The position numbers were made by a program, and so were the translations under genes. Positions 6,742-14,833 of a stretch of 64,000 nt of DNA are shown here, in pieces; the stretch's first letter is position 1, and each line of letters opens with the position of its first letter. The stretch covers positions 1 through 64,000 of the forward strand of contig CBDFGE010000006.1 of NCBI GenBank assembly GCA_965247055.1, given 5' to 3'. Origin of the DNA: CBDFGE01 sp965247055 (GTDB lineage Bacteria; Chloroflexota; Dehalococcoidia; Lucifugimonadales; JAGWBF01). The notes under the pieces were generated by a model. The model was not told the origin of the DNA. It did not search any database and saw nothing but the letters and a program-made list of their open reading frames with translations.

Positions 6742-7001
6742 AGCGCCTTCCCTCCGTGGGAAACTGCATCGGATGAAGCCAATTCCTCAACTCGCTTCCA
6801 GCGCCAGGGCGAGTTCTCGATGTACTGTGCGACTTGGTCGTCAAAAGGCAGGTCTGGATCAGACCGAAAGGCGCCTCGCAGCCGCGTGAGGCTGCCGGGC
6901 TCCTCATCTAACCGCCGCCGCACAAAGGACTCAGCCTCCTCCTTAGCTACACGGATTCGGGACGCTATATGCTTCCTTCGGAACCTCAACCTCTGCGCCA
7001 T
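6738..7001 (-). CDS. Hypothetical basic protein of the phage-like train (87 aa)
   Basis: The frame is open to 7040 but ATG 7001 (MAQRLRFRRKHIASRIR) gives a protein-like start. It overlaps the 3' end of the preceding gene by 59 bases. The product is highly charged with an amphipathic helix (VAKEEAESFVRRRLDEE) and ends HGGKAL. No family is recognised. The start is the least certain of the genes in this block. Confidence 0.45.
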   Translation of the reverse strand: MAQRLRFRRKHIASRIRVAKEEAESFVRRRLDEEPGSLTRLRGAFRSDPDLPFDDQVAQYIENSPWRWKRVEELASSDAVSHGGKAL

Positions 7002-7178
7002 CCCGATAGACCGCCCAGATCTGGAAACTGTCAGGCCCACGAAAGGTTTTGCCGGAATCGCAGCGAGTGACTAGGCTTGCGAGGTCAGGAAAGACCTGCA
7101 CGTCATCCCGCTCCCAATACGGCTTAGCAAGGTACGCATAGGGCTGGTCTTGGTTATTCACAGCGCCTTCCCTCCGTG
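6739..7178. repeat. 20-bp direct repeat at two gene junctions (6739-6758 and 7159-7178)
   Basis: CACAGCGCCTTCCCTCCGTG occurs twice, 420 bp apart. In both places it encodes, on the minus strand, the final HGGKAL plus stop of one gene and the GTG start of the next. Identity at two successive gene ends suggests that a gene-end segment was duplicated, or that short recombination between junctions shuffles genes in this block. Confidence 0.8.
6943..7161 (-). CDS. Hypothetical protein of the phage-like train (72 aa)
   Basis: The GTG start at 7161 overlaps the MazG-like stop (GTGA), arguing for real translation. The product reads YAYLAKPYWERDDVQVFPDL then FQIWAVYRDGAEVEVPKE, a compact beta-rich pattern, and ends in NPCS. 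No family is recognised. Confidence 0.5.
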   Translation of the reverse strand: MNNQDQPYAYLAKPYWERDDVQVFPDLASLVTRCDSGKTFRGPDSFQIWAVYRDGAEVEVPKEAYSVPNPCS

Positions 7179-7817
7179 CCTGTAGCTTCTGCCCCGGTTG
7201 TACTCCATCTTGGCCTTGATGGCGGCGTCCAGGTCGATGCCGTAGTGGGCGGCCATATCCTGAACCAGCGATATGACAGCCACTAGATGCGAACCCATAT
7301 TGTCACCTCCGTTGCGTTGGTGATATCCCGCATCTGCCATATCTTCATGTATAGCGCCTATCCATTCACCGAACGAATCCAAGTTTCCCGACAGTCTGTA
7401 CTCTAAGTAGGCTTGTTTGGCCTCCCCAAGGTCTTCGTCTTCTTCAAGGGATTTGGCAAGATCAATCTTGAACCACTCCGCCATGTCCGCCACCCGGATC
7501 ACCACGTCGGCGAGTTCAGACGCGACCTTGGTGGACAGTAGGTGCGGCTTCGATGGCAGCACCTCATCCCGATACGCCTCCAGCGCCTCGCTCAGCTCGC
7601 TATGCACCAGCGCGATCAACTCGCCGAAGGTTCTCTCTTCGTCCCACCAGCCGTGCTCCTTGGCGATGGCGTGGGCCTCGCGTTGTAGTTCAGATAGGTT
7701 CTCACTCCTCCTCCGGCTCTGAGCAATGCCTTCCCACTGTCGCCCGTATTCGTGGGATAAGTCACCCATTGAATGATTCCCTTTGTCCCATACGATGTAC
7801 GACTTTGGTATTGGCAA
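7158..7817 (-). CDS. MazG-like nucleotide pyrophosphohydrolase with a methyltransferase-like N-terminal scrap
   Basis: The body, from about residue 39, is an all-alpha NTP-PPase: NLSELQREAHAIAKEHGWWD, then ELIALVHSELSEALEAYRD and ELADVVIRVADMAEWF, the acidic metal-binding helices of MazG/dUTPase-like enzymes that hydrolyse NTPs or dNTPs. The first ~35 residues (IVWDKGNHSMGDL, YGRQWEGI) instead resemble phage DNA adenine methyltransferases. The frame opens with TTG 7817, 7 bases after GGAGG. A coupled ATG overlapping the Fic stop starts a 20-residue frame, MNFANTKVVH..., that could join this scrap by a one-base shift. This looks like a deletion fusion; activity of the MazG part is plausible. 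Confidence 0.7.
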   Translation of the reverse strand: MPIPKSYIVWDKGNHSMGDLSHEYGRQWEGIAQSRRRSENLSELQREAHAIAKEHGWWDEERTFGELIALVHSELSEALEAYRDEVLPSKPHLLSTKVASELADVVIRVADMAEWFKIDLAKSLEEDEDLGEAKQAYLEYRLSGNLDSFGEWIGAIHEDMADAGYHQRNGGDNMGSHLVAVISLVQDMAAHYGIDLDAAIKAKMEYNRGRSYRHGGKAL

Positions 7818-7820
7818 AGT

Positions 7821-8339
7821 TCATCCTCCAGTCCTCCTATTATCCAGCACCTGGTAATAGAACGCATGAAGGAATCCCAGTGGAACAGCTTCTATTCCAC
7901 CCATCATCCACAGCCATAGCACGCGACCAGAGCGACCATTGCCGTCGGTGAATGGATGAAGGCCTTCATAGTCACAATGAACGATGTACGCGTTCAAGAA
8001 ACGGCCCGCGGCATTCGCCTTATCCAGAATGTCTGTTAGCCACTTCTCCATTTTGGCCCCACCCCGGGGAGGCCGATGTGAGCCTACCCGCACATCCTGT
8101 CCCTGCTTTCGCCTCAATACAGCACCTGGCTGGACAACTGCTACGAACCGCTCAAGATCGGCTACATTTATGGAGGGCAGGGCGAGGAAGTCTTTGTAGG
8201 CCGTAATCTCCGTATGCCCCGGCTCGTGATGCAGGCCCTCTATCCGGTTGCTCTCACGTATGAAATCGATGAGCTTATCTCGCTCTGCCACAGTACCGTC
8301 TCTCGTTCTGGCCTCGCCCTGTAGGTCACGGATGTTCAC
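7821..8339 (-). CDS. Fic-domain protein, class II-like (N-terminal inhibitory motif)
   Basis: GTG 8339 overlaps the previous stop (GTGA). The 172-residue product has SNRIEG at 30-35, fitting the inhibitory (S/T)xxxE(G/N) motif, a flap region VRVGSHRPPRGG, and the catalytic loop HPFTDGNGRSGR with catalytic His and the Arg that contacts ATP phosphate. Fic proteins transfer AMP or related groups to target proteins. The inhibitory motif before the core marks the self-restrained class. The target is unknown; it sits among phage-like genes and could be a toxin or host-modifying factor. Confidence 0.85.
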   Translation of the reverse strand: MNIRDLQGEARTRDGTVAERDKLIDFIRESNRIEGLHHEPGHTEITAYKDFLALPSINVADLERFVAVVQPGAVLRRKQGQDVRVGSHRPPRGGAKMEKWLTDILDKANAAGRFLNAYIVHCDYEGLHPFTDGNGRSGRVLWLWMMGGIEAVPLGFLHAFYYQVLDNRRTGG

Positions 8340-8563
8340 GATGCCTCCTCCATCAGCGCTGCCCAGGCGTGCGGGAAGTGCCTCTGGGCAGCGTCGTTTA
8401 TCAGCTTGGCCACCTCTCGGGTCTCCGCTTGTGCGTCTGGGGCTAACCGCTGCCGGCATACTCGGCTGAAGGCGTACAGCGAACCCGTCCAGTAGAACTC
8501 GGTGACTGTCGCCATTGGCAGCACAAGCCGAGCTTGCTCAGGAGCGACTCCCCGGCCAATCAA
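8336..8563 (-). pseudogene. thyX: C-terminal fragment of flavin-dependent thymidylate synthase
   Basis: The residues GRGVAPEQARLVLPMATVTE, then FYWTGSLYAFSRVCRQRL and DAQAETREVA, match the C-terminal half of ThyX (EQAR-LP, the TGSL segment, R-L...AQ-E-R). The N-terminal half, including the RHR motif, is absent: the frame stays open upstream for a few dozen codons but does not resemble ThyX. So this is a truncated gene at the edge of the phage-like block. Its stop overlaps the Fic start, so it may still be translated. Confidence 0.6.
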
Positions 8564-8679
8564 CTCGGTGTACGTCCGCCGCGCCGTCGGCGAGGACGCT
8601 ATAGGGGAGTAGGAGCTATGACAATGAATAAGGCCCGCGCCATAGGGCGAATTGATAGGATACTTGGTAAGGAGAGAGC

Positions 8680-9024
8680 ATGATCAAGCAGCGTAGCATG
8701 GGGATGCAGGTTTTACTGATGATAATTACCTTGGGTATCTACGGCATCTATTGGTTCTATGTCACCTCAAAGGAGATGGTCGAGTACAAAGGTCTGGATG
8801 GCAGCCCTGGTTTATGGACTCTACTTTCTCTCATCCCTTTCGTCAATTTATATGCTGAATATAAGCAAGGTGAGGCAGTAGAGGCTCTCACGGACGGAAG
8901 CATCAACAGGTGGGTCATATTCATCCTGTGGCTTGTCTTCTCTCCTGCTGCCTCGTTTATTACTCAGACAGAGTTGAACAAACGGGCGCAGGCCGTCAGC
9001 GAAAGGGACACATCTGAGGTATAG
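8680..9024 (+). CDS. DUF4234-type small membrane protein
   Basis: A 114-residue protein starting after AAGGAGAG. It contains MQVLLMIITLGIYGIYWFYV, the typical DUF4234 signature (hydrophobic helix ending GIYxxYW), then a second membrane segment (LWTLLSLIPFVNLYAEYK) and a third (WVIFILWLVFSPAASF). The function of the family is unknown. It is on the opposite strand from the phage-like train and probably marks its end. Confidence 0.75.
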   Translation: MIKQRSMGMQVLLMIITLGIYGIYWFYVTSKEMVEYKGLDGSPGLWTLLSLIPFVNLYAEYKQGEAVEALTDGSINRWVIFILWLVFSPAASFITQTELNKRAQAVSERDTSEV

Positions 9025-9363
9025 AAAACCCGAGAGCTTGGAGGTGGTGTGGGCTCCTGGACTGAGGGTAGAGTACCCAAGGAAAAGAGCAGATGTGTCC
9101 CAGTCTGCCGTATGCGTCTACATCGCAGTGATACCAGGAGTGAATGATGACTGACATGTCCTACGTGACCGACATCATCGGCGAGGTGCGGTGGACGGCG
9201 AGGACGTTTTAGTTTAATGGGTAAAATGTGGGGTGTTAGAGTCACAGCTCCCCATATTTAGCTATGAATATAGCCTGGATGCGAATCCCACCCCCTCCGC
9301 CATTTTTGAAGCTAATGCTGCTGCCGTTCCGGCTTAGGGCGGTTCGCCGACGTGGCCGTATGT
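9025..9363. other. Intergenic stretch with no supportable gene
   Basis: Only a 22-codon frame from ATG 9145 with a weak AGGAGTGA site upstream is visible, and it resembles nothing. No hairpin-plus-T terminator or tRNA was seen. Confidence 0.5.
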
Positions 9364-9948
9364 TCAGTACGCCTCATCACTGGGAGCTCTATCCGACAGA
9401 CTGTAGGGCACCCTGGAGAATATACGGCGCACCAAGGGCTCGAAGCTCTCCAATGCCATGCCATCATAGGCGGGGTCGAAAGACGGCTGGTCCCAGGCTT
9501 CGCAGAAATGCACAGTGGCGTCGAAATGTGGGTGGCCCCGATACCGGTCGCGGGCGTTCCGGTCGCCGCCCAGATGGTGGGCGTAATAGTAGGCCTGGAA
9601 CACACCGTGGTGGCGCAAAATCCAGTGGGCCTCGTCGGACACATAGGGCTTCAATATAACGGACGCCAGTTCGCTGTGGCTGTGGGGCGCCAGCAGGTCG
9701 CCGATGTCATGCAGCAGTGCCACGGCCACCATCTCTTCTGAAGCACCGTCGCGGTAGGCCCGGCTGGCGCATTGGAGCGAATGTTCCAGCCGGTCCACTT
9801 GGTACCCGCCGAAGGAGCGCTCAAGGCCCCTCAGCTGGTCCAGTACTCGGCCGGCCAAACCCGCTTCTTGCTCCTTCTCCAAGCGATTCAGGAGAAGATA
9901 GTCCTCCCGCGTACCGTCGGCCATGTGGGTGAATTTGACGGTCTCCAT
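9364..9948 (-). CDS. HD-domain metal-dependent protein
   Basis: ATG 9948 follows a GGAGTGGAG site. The 194-residue product has RLEHSLQCASRAYRDGA, then the HD pair in ALLHDIGDLLAPHSH, followed by ILRHHGVFQAYYYAHHLGG and a late Asp in CEAWDQPSFD. The His/Asp pattern is that of HD phosphohydrolases; spacing also recalls the PhnZ-type mixed-valent diiron oxygenases, which share the fold. Phosphatase or oxygenase cannot be decided from sequence alone. It follows the LLM oxidoreductase gene with a gap of about 100 bases and may be co-transcribed. Confidence 0.7.
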   Translation of the reverse strand: METVKFTHMADGTREDYLLLNRLEKEQEAGLAGRVLDQLRGLERSFGGYQVDRLEHSLQCASRAYRDGASEEMVAVALLHDIGDLLAPHSHSELASVILKPYVSDEAHWILRHHGVFQAYYYAHHLGGDRNARDRYRGHPHFDATVHFCEAWDQPSFDPAYDGMALESFEPLVRRIFSRVPYSLSDRAPSDEAY

Positions 9949-10053
9949 TACTCCACTCCCGGAACAATCAACTGCCACCGATTCTACATCAAGTACGATG
10001 TAGGTTACAAACTCGCCACGGTACCTTTGGAGGCATCGATGAAGGGCCACGTG

Positions 10054-11094
10054 CTACTTTACGGCGTTGCCCATGGCCCGGAGGTCCTCCAGGATCGACT
10101 CCTCGGGGGAGGCGCCGGGAATATGGGCATAAGGGTACGGGCAGAGAACGTCGACCCCTGCCCTGGTCCTCCTGGCTACCTGGTCTCCCCAGGTCTCGGG
10201 GTCGCCCACGATAGCCAGGCTCTCCAGTATCCTGTCGCCGACCACAGCAGCGCCTTTATCGAGGTCAAAGTCGGGACCCATGGCCGACACCACCCGATCG
10301 ACGTCGGCCGCATATCCGCACCCGCTCAACAGCTTCTGGTAGAAGGGAAGCCTCAAAAAGCGGGCTACTCGCAGGCGGCAGAACTGCTCCCCCGACGAGC
10401 CGAGTCCGAAGTTCACTAAACACTGTATGTCGACCTTCGACGGGTCTCGCCCTGCCTTGCGGGCGGCATCCCTCACGCCTCGTATGGATTCCTCCAGATA
10501 TTCGGGTGGCGCCATGTTGTAGAGCACACCGTCGGCGATCTCCCCGGCCAGCGCAGCCATCTTGGGGCCGAGGGCCGCCAGGTAGACGGGAACGGGCCGC
10601 TTCGGCATGGGGGTGTTCGGAGACTGTGAAGGGGAAGTGCTCTGACCAGGCATGGTGAAGTGCAGGTTGGGCACCGTCACAACCCGCCCCTCGTATGAGA
10701 GACGGCCGTTATTGCGCTGCGTCTCCTGGACCACGTGCACACAGTCGCGGATCCGCGAGAAGGGCCGCTCCATCTTCACTCCATGGTGATTCCAGAGGTC
10801 TGGGGCGTGGCCGGCGCCCAGTCCCAGGATGAAACGGCCCTCCATTATCTGGTTCATGCTGAGGACCATCTGCATAAGCAGGGTGGGGGTGCGGTTGTAG
10901 ACGGGCAGGATGCCCGTGCCGAACTTCATGGTGGACGTGCTGCCAGCCAGGGAGGCGATCAGGGTGGGGGCTTCAGCCCCGATTCCCTCGGGGACCCAGA
11001 ACATCTCGTAGCCCTCGGCCTCCGCCGCCTGCGCCACTGTACGCATGAGGCTTAGAGGCTGCTGGTTGTTGAGGCACATGCCTATGCGCTGCAT
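10054..11094 (-). CDS. LLM-class flavin-dependent oxidoreductase
   Basis: A 346-residue protein starting after AAAGGAGG. It has the luciferase-like fold signatures: GMCLNNQQPLSLMRTVAQAAEAEGYEMFWVPE (seen as AQAAEAEGYEMFWVPEG), FGTGILPVYNRTP, and MNQIMEGRFILGLGAGHAPD, typical of F420- or FMN-dependent members. The late segment PKRPVPVYLAALGPKMAALA is the usual cofactor-binding strand. Substrate unknown. It lies in a minus-strand group with msrA and an HD-domain gene. Confidence 0.85.
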   Translation of the reverse strand: MQRIGMCLNNQQPLSLMRTVAQAAEAEGYEMFWVPEGIGAEAPTLIASLAGSTSTMKFGTGILPVYNRTPTLLMQMVLSMNQIMEGRFILGLGAGHAPDLWNHHGVKMERPFSRIRDCVHVVQETQRNNGRLSYEGRVVTVPNLHFTMPGQSTSPSQSPNTPMPKRPVPVYLAALGPKMAALAGEIADGVLYNMAPPEYLEESIRGVRDAARKAGRDPSKVDIQCLVNFGLGSSGEQFCRLRVARFLRLPFYQKLLSGCGYAADVDRVVSAMGPDFDLDKGAAVVGDRILESLAIVGDPETWGDQVARRTRAGVDVLCPYPYAHIPGASPEESILEDLRAMGNAVK

Positions 11095-11156
11095 ATCGGG
11101 CCTCCTTTCGCGATTAAGATCGCGGCTGGTGTAGACGGTTCCCTATGTCTTGCAGC

Positions 11157-11717
11157 TTACCGGGCCGAACTGGGCTTGGCCTGTAGCAAAGCCAAATGCT
11201 CCTTTCTCAGCTTCGCGACTTTTGGCTCGATAACGATGCGACAGTAGGGCAGTTCGGGATTACGAAGGTAATATTGCTTGTGGTACTCCTCCGCCTCGAA
11301 AAAAGCCTCGAGGGGTACAACCTGGGTCACTATGGGGCCTGCCCAGATTCCTTGAGCATCGGTTTCCGCTATCAACGCTACAGCGTCCTGCTTCTGCGGT
11401 TCCGAGTGGTAGAAGATGGCCGAACGGTACATTGGCCCGACGTCCGCGCCCTGCCGGTCTTTGCTGGTGGGGTCGTGGATGGTGAAGAAGACCAGAAGCA
11501 GATCACGATAGCTTACAATCCCAGGGTCGAAGGTTACCTGCACCACTTCAGCGTGGCCGGTCTGTCCGGAGCAGACCTGCTCATATGTTGGGTTAGCAAT
11601 ATGGCCACCAGCATAGCCCGGAATAACCTGGATCACGCCACGCAACCGCTCATAAACGGCCTCCAGGCACCAGAAACACCCTCCACCCAGCGTAGCTCTA
11701 TCTTCAACGGTTTCCAT
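11157..11717 (-). CDS. msrA: Peptide-methionine (S)-S-oxide reductase
   Basis: The 186-residue protein carries GGGCFWCLEAVYERLRGV near the N terminus, with the catalytic Cys14 in the GCFWC motif, and conserved GYAGG, TGHAEVVQVTFDP, and YRSAIFYHSEPQ. This is the standard single-domain MsrA, which repairs oxidised methionine using thioredoxin (a trxB-like gene is at 33371). Start ATG follows GGAGGTATTAC. No C-terminal MsrB domain is present. Confidence 0.95.
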   Translation of the reverse strand: METVEDRATLGGGCFWCLEAVYERLRGVIQVIPGYAGGHIANPTYEQVCSGQTGHAEVVQVTFDPGIVSYRDLLLVFFTIHDPTSKDRQGADVGPMYRSAIFYHSEPQKQDAVALIAETDAQGIWAGPIVTQVVPLEAFFEAEEYHKQYYLRNPELPYCRIVIEPKVAKLRKEHLALLQAKPSSAR

Positions 11718-11793
11718 GTAATACCTCCATCCATCGTTCTATCGTAACTGATCTGGCTACATCTGGTGTCCAGCCTTGCGCCAGGATGTGCAT

Positions 11794-12099
11794 TCAGGCC
11801 TTGAGTTCGATAAGAACATTCCTGTAGCGAGCGCCGCTATTGTTGACCACACGGTGTACCTCGTGATCGGTGTGATACCTCCAGCGCCCCGGCTGGTGTA
11901 CACTGGGCTCGGTGGAGCCGTCCTCCAGCTCTAGCGTGATGTGGTCTCCCTCTGCCGTAACGGTGATGTAGTCTCGTGGGTGCAGGTGCCAGGGGCTGGC
12001 CTGTCCCGGCTCGACGATCAAACTCCATATCTTGACACGCTCGTTCTCGAAGAGCACCTCAGTGGCGATGTCTCCGAGCGGCTCATTGTCTCTGGGCAT
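11794..12099 (-). CDS. Small cupin-domain protein
   Basis: A single conserved beta-barrel domain of 101 residues, with PWHLHPRDYITVTAEGD in the first cupin motif and HQPGRWRYHTDHEVHRVVN in the second. The histidines are suited to binding a metal. The start has GGAGG upstream. It lies 109 bases after the ketopantoate-reductase-like gene on the same strand. The reaction is unknown. Confidence 0.75.
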   Translation of the reverse strand: MPRDNEPLGDIATEVLFENERVKIWSLIVEPGQASPWHLHPRDYITVTAEGDHITLELEDGSTEPSVHQPGRWRYHTDHEVHRVVNNSGARYRNVLIELKA

Positions 12100-12208
12100 G
12101 GTGCGCCTCCATTAGCTTGATATGGACGACCGTGGCGTAATCCTTTGCCGGACGTGGCCCCGGTGTGCTGCCCGCCGTATATGACCAATCGGTCGCGCGT
12201 CCACGGGA

Positions 12209-13192
12209 TCAAGGCCTCGAAGAGTCTGCGTGGCTTTGAGCCAGCATCTTGGTGCAGGCATAAAGGGTCCGGGTATGGGGCATGGCAATCCCCAGCCTCT
12301 CCCCCAGCTCCAGCACCGCGCCCACCACACTCTCCAGCTCCATGGGCCTGCCGGCCTCCAGGTCCTGTAGCATGGAGGTCTTGTGATGGCCCACGTTTGC
12401 TGCGCCGGCCATACGCTGGTCGATGCTCACCGCCAGCTCGACTCCCAAAGCTCGGGCTACACTGTCCGCCTCGGCCATCGCCGCTCTTGCAACGGGACCA
12501 GCCTCGCTATGGGTGGCCATCTCCACCAGAGTGGCCCCGGTAAGCGCGCTCATGGGGTTGAAGACCATGTTCCCCAGGAGCTTTACCCACAGGTCGTGGC
12601 GGATTCGCCGCCGGATGGGGCACTTGAATCCTGCGCCGGTGAGGGCAGATGAGAGGCGCTTACAACGGTCGCTTTGAGACCCATCTAGCTCTCCGATGGC
12701 AAACCTGTTGCCCTCGATGTGCTCAATGACCCCAGGCTGGACAATCACCGCTGATGGATAGACCACACACCCGACAATCAGGTCGGGCTCGATGGCACCG
12801 GCTATAACGCTTCCAGGGTCCACACTCTCAAGGGAGGTCCCTTCCCACGGACCTCCATGACGATGAAAGTACCACCATGGGATACCGTTTTGCGCCGACA
12901 CCACAGCCGTTTCTAGCCCCAGCAACGGGGCCAGTCTCGGTGCTATCCCCGGAAGGCTGTGGGCCTTTACAGTAAGGAACAGGAAGTCCACAGGGCCCAC
13001 TGCCTCAAAGTCGTCGGTGGCCGTGGGCTGGGCCTCAAAGTCTCCCTCTGGGCTACGAACACGCACCCCGTGGCTCTGCATCTCCCGGAGGTGAGGTCCG
13101 CGAGCGATGAGGTAAACATCCTCTCCGGCCCGGGCTAACCTGGCTCCCAGGAAGGCGCCAATAGCGCCCGCACCCACGATGGCGAATCTCAT
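12209..13192 (-). CDS. Ketopantoate reductase (ApbA/PanE) family protein
   Basis: 327 residues with the N-terminal dinucleotide fold GAGAIGAFLGARLARAG, a KAHS motif (the Lys of TVKAH is the usual catalytic-site residue), AQNGIPWWYF, and the C-terminal helical domain with WVKLLGNMVFNPMSALTG. This is the PanE family, whose pantothenate enzyme reduces ketopantoate with NADPH, but the family also contains many other 2-oxoacid reductases. It begins 11 bases after the acyl-CoA synthetase stop, so the two are co-transcribed. A second paralogue is at 42347. Coupling to a CoA ligase rather than panB/panC argues against a pantothenate role. Confidence 0.8.
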   Translation of the reverse strand: MRFAIVGAGAIGAFLGARLARAGEDVYLIARGPHLREMQSHGVRVRSPEGDFEAQPTATDDFEAVGPVDFLFLTVKAHSLPGIAPRLAPLLGLETAVVSAQNGIPWWYFHRHGGPWEGTSLESVDPGSVIAGAIEPDLIVGCVVYPSAVIVQPGVIEHIEGNRFAIGELDGSQSDRCKRLSSALTGAGFKCPIRRRIRHDLWVKLLGNMVFNPMSALTGATLVEMATHSEAGPVARAAMAEADSVARALGVELAVSIDQRMAGAANVGHHKTSMLQDLEAGRPMELESVVGAVLELGERLGIAMPHTRTLYACTKMLAQSHADSSRP

Positions 13193-13203
13193 GGGCTCAT
13201 CCG

Positions 13204-14760
13204 CTACATAGAACTGGATAACAGAGACACCTTGATGTCAGAGGATTTGGCTGGCTGACCGGCGAACGTTGCGGCGGCCAGACGGCGTTGTACCTTGCCG
13301 GTGGCTGTTCGCGGAATGGCCTCGACGATGTGGATGATCTTGGGGCACTTGAACGTCGCCAGGTGCTCCCGGCAGTGGGCGATCAGATCCGCCTGGGATG
13401 CGGGTTCGCGCAGCACCACCGCCGCGCAAGGCTCTTCACCGTGGATAGCATCGGGGGTACCGAAGGCCACCGCCTGGGCCACCGCCGGATGGGCCAGCAG
13501 GACTTCGTCGATCTCCCAAGGGGAGATCTTTTCTCCACTGCGGTTGATAAGCTCCTTCAAGCGTCCCACCAGCGTCAGATTGCCAGCGGCGTCCAATATA
13601 CCCTCGTCACCGGTGTGGAACCAGCCGTTGGTGAAGGAGGCATCATTGGCTTCAGGATTGTTGGCGTACCCCTGGATGACGTTGGGCCCTTGAATCACTA
13701 CCTCTCCCTTCACGCCAGGGGGTTGCATCCTTCCCTCTTCATCGACGATGGCGATGGCCACTCCAGTGCCACGACCCACGGAGCCCAACACCCGGTTCTC
13801 CGCGGACAGAGGGTTGGAGGCTACCTGGTGAGCTGCTTCGGTCATGCCATATGCCTCTAGCACTGGCGCGCCGAACATCTCCTCCATCTCCAGCATGGTG
13901 GTTGGAGGCAGCGGTGAGCTGCATGAACGGATAAAGCGTATCCTTGGATACCTTTCCGGGCCCGAGCCACGGCTTCCCTTGCTCTTAGCGCGGTTCAGTA
14001 AGACCTGATGCATGGCAGGCACGCCGGAGTACCAGGTGACTTTGTGCGCCTCGACCACCGGCCAGAAGTTCAAGGGGTTGAAACGCCGGGGCATTATGAC
14101 CGTCCCGCCCGAGAGGAGGGTGGCCAGCGTGGAGGCTACCAGGCCGTGCACATGGAAAAGGGGCATCACGCACAGGGAAACGTCTTCAGAGGTCAGCCGG
14201 TATGTCTCCATCACGTTGCGGGCCGATATCGTCAGATTGCCGTGGGTGAGGGGCACCTGCTTGGCACGGCCTGTAGTACCGCTGGTGTGGAGCAGCAACG
14301 CCACATCATCGGTTCCAGGAAATTCGTAGGGCCCTGAGATGCTCTCGCCTTCAGGGAGCGAGAATCTCACCTCACCATTCGTGTCGGACGTGGCATCAAT
14401 CTGAATCGTCGAAGGGGGAGCGGCCTTTCGGGCTTCTTCGGCACCCTGGGGACATGTGATGAGCACCCGGGCATCGATGTCCTTTAAGTAGAAACGAAAC
14501 TCAGCGGTCGTGTAGGCCGAGTTCAGAGGCACGGCAGTGGCACCGGAAACGGTAACGGCCAGGAAGGCTATTATGGCCTCCACTCCATTGGGCAGCACGA
14601 TAGCGACTCGATCGCCGCGCGTTATACCAAGCCCTCGCAGTTCACCAGCCAAGGAGTACACTTGACTCCTGAGGGAGTCGTAGGTAACGGTGGGTCCGTC
14701 GGGGATGCAGATGGCGGGGCGAGCCGCCTCACCCTGCTCCAGTAGCTCCACTAGTGTCAT
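13204..14760 (-). CDS. AMP-forming acyl-CoA synthetase (oxalate/long-chain CoA ligase type)
   Basis: 518 residues with the P-loop-like LLLHTSGTTGRAKQVPLTH, the A5 region LEAYGMTEAAHQ, GWFHTGDEG, and the C-terminal hinge GRLKELINRSGEKISPWEID with a late Lys in PRTATGKVQRR that forms the adenylate. Overall it resembles the Pcs60/AAE3 group (oxalate-CoA ligases) more than fatty acyl ligases, but substrate is inference. GGGAGGAG precedes ATG 14760. A near-consensus promoter with a GntR-type operator lies directly upstream. Confidence 0.85.
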   Translation of the reverse strand: MTLVELLEQGEAARPAICIPDGPTVTYDSLRSQVYSLAGELRGLGITRGDRVAIVLPNGVEAIIAFLAVTVSGATAVPLNSAYTTAEFRFYLKDIDARVLITCPQGAEEARKAAPPSTIQIDATSDTNGEVRFSLPEGESISGPYEFPGTDDVALLLHTSGTTGRAKQVPLTHGNLTISARNVMETYRLTSEDVSLCVMPLFHVHGLVASTLATLLSGGTVIMPRRFNPLNFWPVVEAHKVTWYSGVPAMHQVLLNRAKSKGSRGSGPERYPRIRFIRSCSSPLPPTTMLEMEEMFGAPVLEAYGMTEAAHQVASNPLSAENRVLGSVGRGTGVAIAIVDEEGRMQPPGVKGEVVIQGPNVIQGYANNPEANDASFTNGWFHTGDEGILDAAGNLTLVGRLKELINRSGEKISPWEIDEVLLAHPAVAQAVAFGTPDAIHGEEPCAAVVLREPASQADLIAHCREHLATFKCPKIIHIVEAIPRTATGKVQRRLAAATFAGQPAKSSDIKVSLLSSSM

Positions 14761-14793
14761 CGGGCTCCTCCCATTAGAGGACTGATGGTCAAC

Positions 14794-14833
14794 TGGTCAG
14801 ACCAATTATACCCTACTAACTTCAGCTCGTCAA
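14794..14833 (-). promoter_or_regulatory. Promoter with GntR/FadR-type operator for the acyl-CoA synthetase operon
   Basis: On the minus strand TTGACG at 14833-14828, a 17-bp spacer and TATAAT at 14810-14805 form a near-perfect promoter. The perfect palindrome TGGTCAGACCA at 14794-14804 directly follows the -10 box and covers the expected start of transcription. TGGTnnnACCA is the half-site pattern of GntR-family repressors of the FadR subfamily, suggesting control by an acyl or organic acid ligand. No gntR gene is in the window. Confidence 0.7.

Noticed and set aside
12018..12330. Minus-strand open frames between cupin and ketopantoate-reductase-like genes
   Set aside because: They are shadows with Trp/Arg/Gly-rich composition overlapping real genes.
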